From Cognatishimia coralii (lineage in GTDB: Bacteria; Pseudomonadota; Alphaproteobacteria; Rhodobacterales; Rhodobacteraceae), in assembly GCF_037478305.1 (NCBI RefSeq), contig NZ_JBBGAZ010000001.1, positions 992,001 through 1,056,000 of the forward strand: 64,000 nucleotides of DNA, in the 5' to 3' direction. Made by a program: the position numbers and the translations under genes. The notes under the pieces are model-generated. The model was not told where the DNA came from. It saw only the letters and a list, made by a program, of their open reading frames with translations, and made no database searches. Below, one piece after another: positions 1 to 8,144 of this stretch (within the stretch, counting starts at the first letter, position 1; the number at the start of each line of letters is the position of its first letter).

Positions 1-1209
1 AACGCCCTCAGAGCTTTCCTGAAAGCCATAAATGCTCAGGACAAGGCCAAGCACCAAGGGCGCAAAGGCATTCGCCACTTTCTGACCAAAGAGCCAAAGC
101 GCCGCGAAAGCGCCCTCTACGGCCTCGCCGCTTTCGTCGCGTGTCACGTCCATCAGGTCGGGGTACATCGCCCAGGGCAGCTGCTGATACGCGCCATTAC
201 AAAAACCCGCGAAGATGAACAGGATCGCCATGAGGCTGATGCTGTCCGCAGGAAGCTGCATGTAAATCGCCGCCAGTACCACGGTATAGATCACCATGCC
301 AAATATCAGCGCCGAGAGCTTGCCCATACGCGCCGCCGCAAAAACCCAAAAGGCCTGCGACAGTACCGAGCCGACGATGAACATGGCAAAAAGCGCTGCA
401 AAGACACCCAAAGCGGCCGCCAACCCTGCCAGCGGGCCGCCCGTTGCGACCATCAAATAAAGCGCCGAAATCTGCAGCCCAGCCGCGATCAAAGCAACGC
501 CCAGCGTCAAGACGCCATAAATCACGACCAGCAAAGTGAACCGACGATTAGAGAGCACCAGACGCAACATGTCGCCCAGACCCAACCCTGTCGGCGTCGC
601 AATCCTCGGCGCGCGGCGTGTGGCGGCAATCGACAGCCAGATCGCAAGCACCATGATGGGCGACACATAAAGTACCGCCATCCCGAAACCCGCCTTCGTG
701 TCTCCGGCCAAAGCGGGCACCACCGCCCCTGCCATCAACAGCCCCAAAGAGGCAAACCCCATGCGCCAGGCCATCATCACCGAGCGCTCCTGCGGGTCCT
801 GCGTCATCTCTCCGGCCATCGCGCCATAGGGAATGGTCACCGCCGTAAAACCCAACGTCGCCAAAGCAAAGAAGGCCATGACCCAGGCGGCATTGGCCTG
901 CCAACTCATACCATCGGGCACCATAAAGATCCCAACGATCCCAACGGCCTGCACAACAGCCCCGATAAACATCCACGGATACCGCCGCCCAAAGCGGCTG
1001 TGGGTCTTGTCTGACAGATAGCCGATCAAGGGATCCGTGATGACATCAAAGGCCAAAACCGAGAAGGTCAGCACCCCCGCAACAGCAGGTGGCACCCCCA
1101 AATAAGTGGTCATAAAGGCAAAGACCAAAAGCTGCTTTACCACCACGAAAACATTGATACCCAGATCGGCCAGTCCCCAGCCCGCCTTCTGCCCTACAGA
1201 TAACGCCAT
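1..1209 (-). CDS. MFS transporter of the GPH (MelB-like) family, 3' end outside window
   Basis: A sodium- or proton-coupled sugar/glycoside symporter of the inner membrane is the likely role. The reverse strand from 1209 stays open to base 1 (403 codons, no stop reached), so the C-terminus is missing. It begins MALSVGQKAGWGLADLG and is a series of hydrophobic helices. The loop between helices 2 and 3 reads DVITDPLIGYLSDKTHSRFG followed by RRYPW, which is the signature of the glycoside-pentoside-hexuronide family. The ATG at 1209 lies just downstream of a GGGAGGG ribosome binding site. The substrate cannot be told from sequence. The next gene on the same strand, a hydrolase, ends 78 bp upstream. 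Confidence 0.85.
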   Translation of the reverse strand, partial: MALSVGQKAGWGLADLGINVFVVVKQLLVFAFMTTYLGVPPAVAGVLTFSVLAFDVITDPLIGYLSDKTHSRFGRRYPWMFIGAVVQAVGIVGIFMVPDGMSWQANAAWVMAFFALATLGFTAVTIPYGAMAGEMTQDPQERSVMMAWRMGFASLGLLMAGAVVPALAGDTKAGFGMAVLYVSPIMVLAIWLSIAATRRAPRIATPTGLGLGDMLRLVLSNRRFTLLVVIYGVLTLGVALIAAGLQISALYLMVATGGPLAGLAAALGVFAALFAMFIVGSVLSQAFWVFAAARMGKLSALIFGMVIYTVVLAAIYMQLPADSISLMAILFIFAGFCNGAYQQLPWAMYPDLMDVTRDESGEAVEGAFAALWLFGQKVANAFAPLVLGLVLSIYGFQESSEGV

Positions 1210-1287
1210 AAATCCCTCCCTTTCGGTCGGATCAGGCTAAGCGGTTTCGCCGCTGTGACAAAGATTCACCTAACGTCAGCCGAAGGC

Positions 1288-2022
1288 TTAAAGAACCTCG
1301 GTGATCGCCTGCGTAATCAGATCAAGGCTGCGCGGATCAGACAGGCTGTGATCGCCCCCCTTCACCAATGTCAGTCGCATGTTCTCGCAATCGGCATGAT
1401 CCAACAAGCGCAAAGCCGTTTCCCGTGTCACCGCCGTGTCTTCTGTGCCCTGCAAAAACCGCACCGGAAAAGGCAATGGCAACGCCTCACGCAAAACCAG
1501 ATGATCCCGCCCATCCTCGATCATGCGCTTGGTGATGATGTAAGGCTCCATATAGTCCGACGGTAATTCAACATGCCCAACGGCCTCTAATGCTTCCTTC
1601 TGCGCATTCGTAAAGTTGGCCCAATAACCATCCTCTGTAAAATCCGGAGCCGCCGCAATCGTGACCATGCCCTTAATCCGATCCGCGCGCGCTTTGGCCA
1701 GCAGCAACGCCTGCCAGCCACCCATCGAAGAGCCAACGACAACAAGCCCCCCCTCCGTCAACGCATCAACCGCCGCCAGAGTATCTTCGTGCCAATCCCC
1801 AATGCAGCCATCTTCAAACCGTTCAGAACTCTGCCCATGGCCAGAATAGTCAAACCGCAAGAAAGCCTGCCCGCGCGCCTGGCACCAATCTTCCAAGTGG
1901 ATCGCTTTGGTGCCTTCCATGTCAGACTTTAGCCCGCCCAGAAACACCACAGTCGGCCCCGCGCCTTCGGTCTTGTGATAGGCCAGCCGCCGCCCCTGCT
2001 CGGTTTCTAGAAAATCCACCAT
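1288..2022 (-). CDS. alpha/beta hydrolase (ABHD10-like serine esterase/thioesterase)
   Basis: A 244-residue cytosolic alpha/beta-hydrolase. The nucleophile elbow GSSMGG puts the catalytic serine at about residue 99. The acid is probably Asp196 in QGTEDTAV and the histidine His226 in GGDHSLS, so the triad is complete. The oxyanion-region motif FLGGLKSDMEG near residue 27 resembles bacterial relatives of mitochondrial ABHD10, a palmitoyl-protein thioesterase, but the substrate here is unknown. ATG at 2022 follows a GGAGG-like site (reverse complement of gacatcctcc). The gene is divergent from thrS and may be co-transcribed with the transporter downstream. Confidence 0.85.
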   Translation of the reverse strand: MVDFLETEQGRRLAYHKTEGAGPTVVFLGGLKSDMEGTKAIHLEDWCQARGQAFLRFDYSGHGQSSERFEDGCIGDWHEDTLAAVDALTEGGLVVVGSSMGGWQALLLAKARADRIKGMVTIAAAPDFTEDGYWANFTNAQKEALEAVGHVELPSDYMEPYIITKRMIEDGRDHLVLREALPLPFPVRFLQGTEDTAVTRETALRLLDHADCENMRLTLVKGGDHSLSDPRSLDLITQAITEVL

Positions 2023-2073
2023 GACATCCTCCGTTTTCCACTGCTTAACGTGGCAGCCCTAAAACCAAAACAC

Positions 2074-2103
2074 ATTTCATCTTGCCCCAAATACTCAAAT
2101 CCC
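2074..2103 (+). repeat. dispersed Rhodobacteraceae intergenic repeat, head copy
   Basis: This 30-base stretch starts atttcatcttgccccaaata. Its reverse complement recurs almost unchanged at 43711-43739, and related heads occur at 43874 and 30301-30330. It lies between the hydrolase and thrS. The function is unknown. In this copy only the head of the longer element is present. Confidence 0.6.
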
Positions 2104-2220
2104 ACAGCGCCACAAAAGCTGTGGTTGACAGGGCGCGTGCCTGGCCTCAAAAGGACAACGAACCAAATAACCCGCAACCGGGCGTTCCGTGGGCGCCAAA
2201 CTGACGAGGAGAGCCAAACT

Positions 2221-4158
2221 ATGGCCCAGATTTCCCTCACTTTTCCCGATGGCAATGCACGTGACTATGACGCAGGCGTCACCCCTGCCGAGGTCGCTGC
2301 CTCAATCTCTACTTCTCTCGCAAAAAAAGCGATCTCGGCGACCGTCGACGGCGTGCATTGGGATATGCAGTGGCCGATTGAAGCCGACGCGCATATTGCT
2401 ATCAACACAATCAAAGACAACGACGCCGAGGCGCTCGAACTGATCCGCCACGACTGCGCCCATATCATGGCGCGCGCGGTCCAAGAGATCTGGCCAGATG
2501 TCAAAGTCACCATCGGCCCGGTCATCGAAAACGGCTGGTACTATGACTTTGACCGTGCCGAGCCGTTTACCCCTGATGACCTAGGCGTCATCGAGAAAAA
2601 GATGAAAGAGATCATCAACAAGCGCGATGCGGTCCGCACCGAGGTCTGGGAGCGTAATGTTGCGATCCAATACTATAAAGACCGCGGCGAACCCTACAAA
2701 GTCGAGCTGATCGAAAGCATCCCGGGTGATGAGCCTCTGCGGATGTATTGGCATGGCGACTGGCAAGACCTGTGTCGCGGTCCACACCTGCAACACACTG
2801 GTCAGGTTCCGGCGGACGCCTTCAAACTGATGAAGGTTGCTGGCGCCTATTGGCGGGGCGATTCTGATCGTCCTATGCTGCAACGGATCTACGGCGTGGC
2901 GTTTAAGAACAAAGAAGACCTGCGCGCGCATTTGAACTTCCTCGAAGAAGCCGAAAAGCGCGACCACCGCAAGCTGGGCCGCGAAATGAACCTGTTTCAT
3001 TTCGAAGAGGTCGCACCGGGCTCGATCTTCTGGCACCCATCTGGCTGGCGCCTGTTCCAATCGCTGATCGCTTATATGCGCCGCCGCCAAGAGGCCGTGG
3101 GCTATGTCGAGGTGAACTCGCCTGACATTATGGACAAAGCCCTCTGGGAGACCTCGGGCCACTGGCAGAACTATCGCGAAAACATGTTCCTGGCCGAAAC
3201 CCAGGATGACCGCGAATATGCGCTCAAGCCGATGAACTGCCCTGGTCACATGATGATCTACAACCAAGGCATCAAAAGCTATCGCGACCTGCCCGTGAAA
3301 ATCGCCGAATTCGGCAAGGTGCATCGTTACGAGCCATCCGGCGCGCTGCACGGCCTCTTGCGGGTCCGCAGCTTTACCCAGGACGACGCGCATATTTACT
3401 GCACGCCGGAACAGCTTACCGAGGAATGCCTCAAGGTGAACGAGCTGATCCTGTCGATCTACAAAGACTTTGGCTTTGAGGACGTGCACGTCAAACTCTC
3501 GACCCGCCCAGAAAACCGGATCGGCAGCGATGAAAGCTGGGACCTGTCCGAAAACGCCCTGCGCACGGCACTGGATCAGGCAGGGATGGACTATACCATC
3601 TTTGAGGGCGAAGGCGCGTTTTACGGTCCGAAACTGGAATATGTTCTGCGCGACGCGATTGGCCGGGATTGGCAATGTGGTACGCTACAGGTGGACTACA
3701 ACCTGCCAGAACGGTTCAACACGACCTATATTGCCTCTTCGGGTGAAAAGATGGTGCCAGTTATGCTGCACCGTGCGCTCTTTGGGTCGCTGGAACGTTT
3801 CACCGGCATTCTGATCGAACAACACGCAGGCAAGTTGCCCTTCTGGCTGGCCCCGCGTCAGGTGGTTGTGGCGGCGATTGTGTCGGATGCGGATGACTAT
3901 TGCCTTGAGGTGGTCGAAAAATTGCGCGCCGCGGGCATTCAGGCCGAGGCCGATCTGCGCAACGAAAAGATCAACTATAAGGTCCGCGAGCACTCGCTGG
4001 CGAAAGTTCCGGTCATTCTGGCCTGTGGCATGAAAGAGGTCGAAGAGAAAACCGTCTCGACCCGCCGCCTAGGTGAGAAGCAGACCAAGGTCCAGAGCCT
4101 GGAAGAGATTGTTACAATCCTCGCAGCCGAGGCAACGCCACCGGATCTGGCACGGTAA
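2221..4158 (+). CDS. thrS: threonyl-tRNA synthetase
   Basis: Charges tRNA-Thr with threonine in the cytosol. 645 residues, normal for the family. In order: N-terminal TGS domain (from MAQISLTFPDGNARDYDAG), the HxxxH editing domain (RHDCAHIMARAV, later CRGPHL), the class II catalytic core (motif 2 around HRYEPSGALHGLLRVRSFTQ, zinc-binding Cys in MNCPGHM, motif 3 with HRALFGSLERF) and a C-terminal anticodon-binding domain. The frame is open upstream to 2050, but the ATG at 2221 is preferred: it has a GAGGAG site 9 bases upstream and it starts the TGS domain. Transcribed alone, with a hairpin terminator after the stop. Confidence 0.98.
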   Translation: MAQISLTFPDGNARDYDAGVTPAEVAASISTSLAKKAISATVDGVHWDMQWPIEADAHIAINTIKDNDAEALELIRHDCAHIMARAVQEIWPDVKVTIGPVIENGWYYDFDRAEPFTPDDLGVIEKKMKEIINKRDAVRTEVWERNVAIQYYKDRGEPYKVELIESIPGDEPLRMYWHGDWQDLCRGPHLQHTGQVPADAFKLMKVAGAYWRGDSDRPMLQRIYGVAFKNKEDLRAHLNFLEEAEKRDHRKLGREMNLFHFEEVAPGSIFWHPSGWRLFQSLIAYMRRRQEAVGYVEVNSPDIMDKALWETSGHWQNYRENMFLAETQDDREYALKPMNCPGHMMIYNQGIKSYRDLPVKIAEFGKVHRYEPSGALHGLLRVRSFTQDDAHIYCTPEQLTEECLKVNELILSIYKDFGFEDVHVKLSTRPENRIGSDESWDLSENALRTALDQAGMDYTIFEGEGAFYGPKLEYVLRDAIGRDWQCGTLQVDYNLPERFNTTYIASSGEKMVPVMLHRALFGSLERFTGILIEQHAGKLPFWLAPRQVVVAAIVSDADDYCLEVVEKLRAAGIQAEADLRNEKINYKVREHSLAKVPVILACGMKEVEEKTVSTRRLGEKQTKVQSLEEIVTILAAEATPPDLAR

Positions 4159-4190
4159 GCCTGTAACATTTGGCGTAACATTTTACGAAA

Positions 4191-4224
4191 AGCCGGTCAC
4201 ATTGGGCCGGCTTTTTCTTTTTTT
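4191..4224 (+). terminator. rho-independent terminator of thrS
   Basis: Stem agccgg (4191-4196) pairs with ccggct (4207-4212), followed by a run of Ts interrupted by one C. It is 33 bp after the thrS stop and separates thrS from the bufferin operon. Confidence 0.85.
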
Positions 4225-4377
4225 ACTGGGAAAATTGCTGCATTCCCTCTCACAGGAGATAACACAGCCGTGACACACGTTTCCGTTATTGGAATTTGGG
4301 CGGTGGCCCCGACTAATGTTCACTCAAGCCGTCGAGCGCGGCTGGAATTAACCTTTTATCCATGAGGACTTAACCAA
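4225..4377 (+). promoter_or_regulatory. promoter and 5' UTR region of the bufferin operon
   Basis: A 153-bp leader between the thrS terminator and the bufferin precursor. I see a GGAATT box at 4291-4296 with CTAATG 16 bases later, which could be an ECF-type promoter, but the match is weak and no sigma-factor/anti-sigma pair is adjacent. A small hairpin, agccg (4327-4331) with cggct (4339-4343), precedes the AGGA ribosome site at about 4364. The operon is expected to be metal (copper) induced from knowledge of the family. The sequence alone does not show the regulator. Confidence 0.35.
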
Positions 4378-4683
4378 ATGTCTACTCCACTGAAATCCCT
4401 GGCCGTGGCCGCATCCGTCGCAGCAGCAGTCACCGCAGCAACCGCACCAGCAGCTTCCGCAATGGGCAAAGAAAAATGCTACGGCGTTTCCCTCGCAGGC
4501 GAAAACGATTGCGCAGCCGGTGCAGGCACCACATGCAAAGGCACCTCCACCGTTGACTATCAAGGCAACGCATGGACTCTGGTAGACGCAGGCACTTGCG
4601 CAGAGATCGAACTGCCAGCAATGGCAGACGGCACCGCACGCATGGGTTCCCTGGAAGAGCTGGACCGCGACCTGCCAGCATAA
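4378..4683 (+). CDS. bufA: bufferin precursor peptide (DUF2282, BufA1-type)
   Basis: A 101-residue exported precursor of a metal-binding RiPP. Residues 1-28 form a signal peptide ending APAASA, so cleavage after Ala28 is likely. The mature part has exactly four cysteines: Cys34 (KCYGVSLAG), Cys45 (ENDCAAG), Cys53 (TTCKGTST) and Cys74 (AGTCAEIE), the spacing of DUF2282 proteins. Known of the family: in Caulobacter the DUF692 partner oxidises core cysteines to thiooxazoles, and the exported product binds copper. The tail from residue 80 is acidic (SLEELDRDLPA). First of four genes whose successors are coupled. A strong hairpin separates it from bufB. Modification and copper binding are inferred here. 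Confidence 0.92.
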   Translation: MSTPLKSLAVAASVAAAVTAATAPAASAMGKEKCYGVSLAGENDCAAGAGTTCKGTSTVDYQGNAWTLVDAGTCAEIELPAMADGTARMGSLEELDRDLPA

Positions 4684-4691
4684 GCTTTCCC

Positions 4692-4720
4692 GAGCTGGAC
4701 CTGACCGTCGGGTCCAGCTC
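4692..4720 (+). promoter_or_regulatory. intercistronic hairpin between bufA and bufB
   Basis: A perfect 10-bp stem, gagctggacc (4692-4701) with ggtccagctc (4711-4720), loop tgaccgtcg. There is no T-run after it, so it is better read as a partial terminator or mRNA-stabilising element than a full terminator. It sits 8 bp after the bufA stop. It could raise the ratio of precursor to modifying enzyme, as is common in RiPP operons (inference). Confidence 0.65.
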
Positions 4721-4751
4721 ACCCCAACTGCACTTGGTAAAGAGGTTCGCC

Positions 4752-5609
4752 ATGTTTGACAAAAGTTTTGAACACCTCCCACAGGGGTGCGGCGTCGGAT
4801 ACAAACCTCAGCATTTCGCAGACATCATGGAAAACGCCGGCGCAGTCAGCTGGTTTGAGATCCATGCAGAGAATTACATGGGCGACGGCGGCCGCCCCTT
4901 GGCGCAACTTCGGCATCTGGCCGAGCGCTATGCCATGTCCGTCCACGGTGTGGGTCTTTCGATCGGTGGCGAAGGCGACCTTGATCAAGACCACCTCAAT
5001 CGCCTGAAGCATCTTGTGGGCTGGCTAAACCCTGCCAGCTTTTCCGAGCATCTTGCTTGGTCCACCCACGAGACACATTTCCTGAACGACCTGCTGCCCC
5101 TGCCCTATAACGCAAAGACCGTTCATCGCGTCAGCAGCCATATCACGCAGGTCCAAGAGACCGTCGGTCGCCAGATGCTGCTTGAAAACCCCTCGAACTA
5201 TCTGGCCTTTTCCGACAGCGACATGAGCGAGATTGATTTCCTGAAAGAGGTCGCGAAACGCTCCGGCTGTGGGCTGTTGTTGGACGTGAACAACGTCTTT
5301 GTCTCGGCAACCAACCAGAAAATGAACGCTGTTGAATATATCGACGCCTTCCCGCTGGAACTGGTCGGAGAAATCCACCTCGGCGGTCACGACGAGGACG
5401 TGGACGACCACGGTGACCCTCTGTTGATCGACAGCCATGACCAGCCGGTGGTCAATCAGGTCTGGTCGCTCTTTGCCCATACGATCCTGCGCGGCGGCAA
5501 GAAGCCCGTGCTGATCGAACGCGACGGCAATATCCCTCCGTGGGACGAACTTGAAGGCGAAGCCGCCCAAGCCCTTGATATCATGACAAACGTCAAGGCC
5601 GCGGCATGA
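4752..5609 (+). CDS. bufB: bufferin-modifying MNIO enzyme (DUF692)
   Basis: A multinuclear non-heme iron oxidase with a TIM-barrel fold, 285 residues. It is expected to modify cysteines of the BufA precursor in the cytosol before export. The metal-ligand motifs of DUF692 are all visible: GVGYKPQH (His21), FEIHAENYM (Glu36, His38), SVHGVG (His65), SEHLAW (Glu99, His100), LLENPSNYL (Glu145), LLDVNN (Asp178, Asn180/181), EIHLGGH (Glu207, His209, His213) and DSHD (His229). The frame is open further upstream, but ATG at 4752 follows AGAGG and starts at the conserved GCGVGYKP region. Its stop overlaps the bufC start as ATGA. Confidence 0.93.
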   Translation: MFDKSFEHLPQGCGVGYKPQHFADIMENAGAVSWFEIHAENYMGDGGRPLAQLRHLAERYAMSVHGVGLSIGGEGDLDQDHLNRLKHLVGWLNPASFSEHLAWSTHETHFLNDLLPLPYNAKTVHRVSSHITQVQETVGRQMLLENPSNYLAFSDSDMSEIDFLKEVAKRSGCGLLLDVNNVFVSATNQKMNAVEYIDAFPLELVGEIHLGGHDEDVDDHGDPLLIDSHDQPVVNQVWSLFAHTILRGGKKPVLIERDGNIPPWDELEGEAAQALDIMTNVKAAA

Positions 5610-6364
5610 CACCGGATCAAACAGATTTCACCGAGGCGCTGCTGCGCCCCGATTTACCGCACCCGGAAAACCTGATCGACCATGCGGGGCGTCCGGCGGG
5701 CAAACGCTTTGACGTCTACCGCAACAACGTTGTGCTCAGCCTGAGCGAAGCTTTGGAAACCAGCTTTCCGGTGCTGCAGAAACTGCTCGGCGAGCAATTC
5801 TTTGGCGCGATGGCGGGTCTGTTCGTGCGGCAGCATCCGCCAACAACGCCGATGATGATGTATTACGGCGAAGAGATGCCGGCGTTTCTGAGCGGGTTCG
5901 AGCCGGTTCAGAAATACCCATATCTCCCCGATATCGCCCGTCTGGAACTGGCCATGCGCCAAAGCTATCACGCCGCAGATGCCACAGCGATTGATCCGCA
6001 AATCATCGCCACCCTGCCCGCGGATCAACTGATGGCCGCGCGTCTAGACATTGCGCCCTCGCTGAAACTCTTGCGCTCCCGCTGGCCGATCTTTTCGATC
6101 TGGTCTGCCCAAACCCACGGCACCCCAATGCCCGAGGCCCCGAGCGGAGAGGCCCTGATCATCACCCGCGCCGAATTTGACCCCGCGCCCCAGCTTTTGC
6201 CCGCAGGCGGCGCGACCTTTGTCATGGCCCTGCAAGCGGGCGAAGCCTTTGGTCAGGCGCTCGACAAAGCCACCACCGCCATTCCCGATTTTGACCTGCA
6301 AACAACCTTGGGACTCTTGATTGCCGGGAATGCCATAACCGCCATAAAAACCGGAGATGCGTAA
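5606..6364 (+). CDS. bufC: bufferin maturation partner protein (DUF2063)
   Basis: 252 residues, the usual partner of DUF692 enzymes. DUF2063 proteins are thought to bring the precursor to the MNIO through an N-terminal RiPP-recognition-like region. It opens with an FTEALLRPDLPHPENL-type segment, then the conserved RFDVYRNNVVLSLSEALE block (about residues 32-49), which is typical of the family, and a C-terminal half with many short helices. No signal peptide or membrane segment. The start codon overlaps the bufB stop (ATGA) and the stop overlaps the bufD start (TAATG), so translation of all three is coupled. Confidence 0.9.
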   Translation: MTPDQTDFTEALLRPDLPHPENLIDHAGRPAGKRFDVYRNNVVLSLSEALETSFPVLQKLLGEQFFGAMAGLFVRQHPPTTPMMMYYGEEMPAFLSGFEPVQKYPYLPDIARLELAMRQSYHAADATAIDPQIIATLPADQLMAARLDIAPSLKLLRSRWPIFSIWSAQTHGTPMPEAPSGEALIITRAEFDPAPQLLPAGGATFVMALQAGEAFGQALDKATTAIPDFDLQTTLGLLIAGNAITAIKTGDA

Positions 6365-6942
6365 TGATTAACCAACTGATGTCACTCTATAAAAGCATCT
6401 TCTCGGGCGTCGAACGCCTTGCAGAACCTTGGCTTTTGCCAACCCTCTCACGCTTTGTTTTCGCAGCCGTGCTGTTTTACTATTTCTATCAGTCGGGCGT
6501 GTCCAAAGTCGATTTTGGCAACGGAATCTTTGGGTTCCTGAAGCCGACAGACGGCGGCTTTGTCCAGATCTTCCCGAAAGCGGCTGAGGCTGTGTTTTAC
6601 GACATCACGCAAGCGTCCTTCTTTCAGAAGCTTGTGATCGTGGGCGGCGGCTGGGCCGAAATCCTTTTGCCCATCATGGTCGTCATCGGCCTTCTGACGC
6701 GCCTTGCAGGCGTTGGCATGATCGGCTTTGTCGTGGTCCAAAGCCTCACCGACCTTTACGGTCACGGCGGCATCGCCCACAAAGAGACACTCGGCGTCTG
6801 GTTCGATCAGTTCTCAAACTCGGCGATCCTGGATCAACGCGCCTTCTGGATGCTGCTTTTCGTGGTGCTGATCGTGCGCGGCGCCGGCCCTATTTCGGTC
6901 GACGCCCTGCTCGGCCTGAACAAAAAACCAGTCGCCGCTTAG
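6364..6942 (+). CDS. bufD: DoxX family membrane protein of the bufferin operon
   Basis: 192 residues with four predicted transmembrane helices (about residues 22-42, 76-98, 103-124 and 155-175). Matches the DoxX family (LVIVGGWAEILLPIMVVIGL-like helix pair, here starting LVIVGGGWAE). DoxX proteins regularly close DUF2282-DUF692-DUF2063 operons. The role is unproven and may be respiratory-chain linked electron transfer or metal handling at the inner membrane. It shares one base with the bufC stop. Its last four bases overlap the end of the convergent membrane-protein gene at 6939-7307. Confidence 0.88.
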   Translation: MINQLMSLYKSIFSGVERLAEPWLLPTLSRFVFAAVLFYYFYQSGVSKVDFGNGIFGFLKPTDGGFVQIFPKAAEAVFYDITQASFFQKLVIVGGGWAEILLPIMVVIGLLTRLAGVGMIGFVVVQSLTDLYGHGGIAHKETLGVWFDQFSNSAILDQRAFWMLLFVVLIVRGAGPISVDALLGLNKKPVAA

Positions 6943-7307
6943 AAATGCGCCTTTTCCTCGTCGGGCTTGCCGGCTGCAACGGCCAGCACCCCGGCGAGAC
7001 CCGCAAAGGCGATCGGGAACATCGTAAAGACGTTGAACCCAAAGCCCGCATACATCCAAGCCGCTGAGATCAAAAGCAAAACGCCACCCCACAGCGCCCG
7101 TGCGCGCGCCATTGCGCCCCCCGCAATGGCCAAAATAGGTGCCATCAGGGCCGTAGAGCGCACCAAACCGACGTTCTCGACCTGTGTCGCCCAGTCTCCG
7201 ACTTCACCATAGCGGTCAATGACTTCGGTGTAGCCCCAGCCAAAAAAGCCAACGATCATGCCGAAAAGTCCGGCGATGATCCCTAAAACCAGTGCTGCAT
7301 TCCGCAT
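6939..7307 (-). CDS. small four-helix membrane protein of unknown function
   Basis: 122 residues, almost entirely hydrophobic. Helices lie at about residues 4-26, 48-66, 72-90 and 93-112, with a charged C-terminal tail KPDEEKAHF. The second segment follows a short soluble loop (YTEVIDRYGEVGDWATQ). It resembles DUF4064-like four-helix proteins, but I do not recognise it with certainty. ATG at 7307 has a clean AAGGAGAG ribosome site. Convergent with and overlapping bufD by four bases, so co-regulation with the bufferin genes is not implied. Confidence 0.75.
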   Translation of the reverse strand: MRNAALVLGIIAGLFGMIVGFFGWGYTEVIDRYGEVGDWATQVENVGLVRSTALMAPILAIAGGAMARARALWGGVLLLISAAWMYAGFGFNVFTMFPIAFAGLAGVLAVAAGKPDEEKAHF

Positions 7308-7349
7308 CTGTCTCTCCTTAAGCTGCCCACTTTACTTGGGCACGCCCCT

Positions 7350-7664
7350 TTATAATCCAAGTGCAGCCTGTACTTTAGGGGTCCATCCCAAAAGAAATTC
7401 CCCGTCGCGTTCAATCAAGGGCCGTTTCATCACAGTCGGCTCCTGCGCAAGCAGATCAAGCACCGGCATCGCGCGCGTCGCCTCGTCCATGCCACGCCAT
7501 GTGGTAGAGCGTGTATTAACCAAAGCCTCCCCCAAAACCTCATAGGCCTGCGCCAATACCTCTGGCGAAATCCCATCCGCGCGTACGTCTACGAACTCTG
7601 CCTCTGGCAGAGCCTTTATCGCCTTACGACAGGTATCACAGTTCTTTAGGCCATATATTTTCAT
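7350..7664 (-). CDS. ArsC/Spx (YffB-type) family thioredoxin-fold protein
   Basis: 104 residues, close to the family's usual length. N-terminal redox motif NCDTC followed by RKAIKAL, and the conserved MKRPLIERDGEFLLGW near residue 80. This places it with YffB/Spx-like ArsC homologues, which have a CxxC site and are not proven arsenate reductases. ATG at 7664 with AGGAAAAG upstream is chosen over an upstream in-frame start at 7748, because homology begins at MKIYGLKNC. Monocistronic on the minus strand. Confidence 0.85.
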   Translation of the reverse strand: MKIYGLKNCDTCRKAIKALPEAEFVDVRADGISPEVLAQAYEVLGEALVNTRSTTWRGMDEATRAMPVLDLLAQEPTVMKRPLIERDGEFLLGWTPKVQAALGL

Positions 7665-7822
7665 CGCTTTTCCTGTATTTTTTTCCCGCTGGACGCTTCG
7701 TGAAGGAAATACGTCCTGTTTCGCTTGCTTTTTACAATAGGCGTGCAATCATCCCAACCGTAGCATTCGTTTTATGTGACCGGCTCTGTACTTTATGAAA
7801 AGGGATCCTAGATCAGATGTTG

Positions 7823-7842
7823 CACCCTGCGAAAACAGGGTG
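7823..7842 (+). promoter_or_regulatory. 5' UTR hairpin upstream of the cold-shock gene
   Basis: Stem caccctg (7823-7829) and cagggtg (7836-7842) around loop cgaaaa. It ends 25 bp before the cold-shock ATG and just ahead of the GGAAGGAG ribosome site. Cold-shock mRNAs often have structured leaders, so a thermosensing role is possible but unproven. Confidence 0.45.
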
Positions 7843-7867
7843 ACTGACTAATGGAAGGAGACACGGT

Positions 7868-8077
7868 ATGCCAAGTGGCACCGTTAAATGGTTCAACACC
7901 ACAAAAGGCTACGGCTTTATTGCACCTGACGAAGGTGGCAAAGACGTTTTTGTCCATATTTCGGCGGTAGAACGCTCTGGTCTGACAGGTTTGGCGGACA
8001 ATCAGAAAGTCGAATATGAGCTGTCCGAAGGCCGCGATGGCCGTCAAATGGCAGGCGACTTGAAACTGGTCCAATAA
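7868..8077 (+). CDS. cold-shock protein, CspA family
   Basis: 69 residues, a single cold-shock domain that binds single-stranded RNA/DNA and acts as an RNA chaperone. RNP1 reads KGYGFIAP and RNP2 reads VFVHISAVE, both intact. Starts at ATG 7868 after GGAAGGAG. It has a roughly 200-bp upstream region with a hairpin. Whether it is cold- or stationary-phase-induced cannot be told from sequence. Confidence 0.95.
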   Translation: MPSGTVKWFNTTKGYGFIAPDEGGKDVFVHISAVERSGLTGLADNQKVEYELSEGRDGRQMAGDLKLVQ

Positions 8078-8126
8078 TCCTAGGGATACGGGAGCACCCC
8101 CAGGACATGATATAAGACAATCACAT

Positions 8127-8144
8127 CACCAACATCAGTTGGTG
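8127..8144. terminator. short inverted repeat between two convergent genes
   Basis: caccaac (8127-8133) and gttggtg (8138-8144) with a 4-base loop. It lies 50 bp after the cold-shock stop and overlaps the last codons of the convergent cysteine-rich gene. It may act as a weak bidirectional terminator. There is no strong T-run. Confidence 0.35.
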
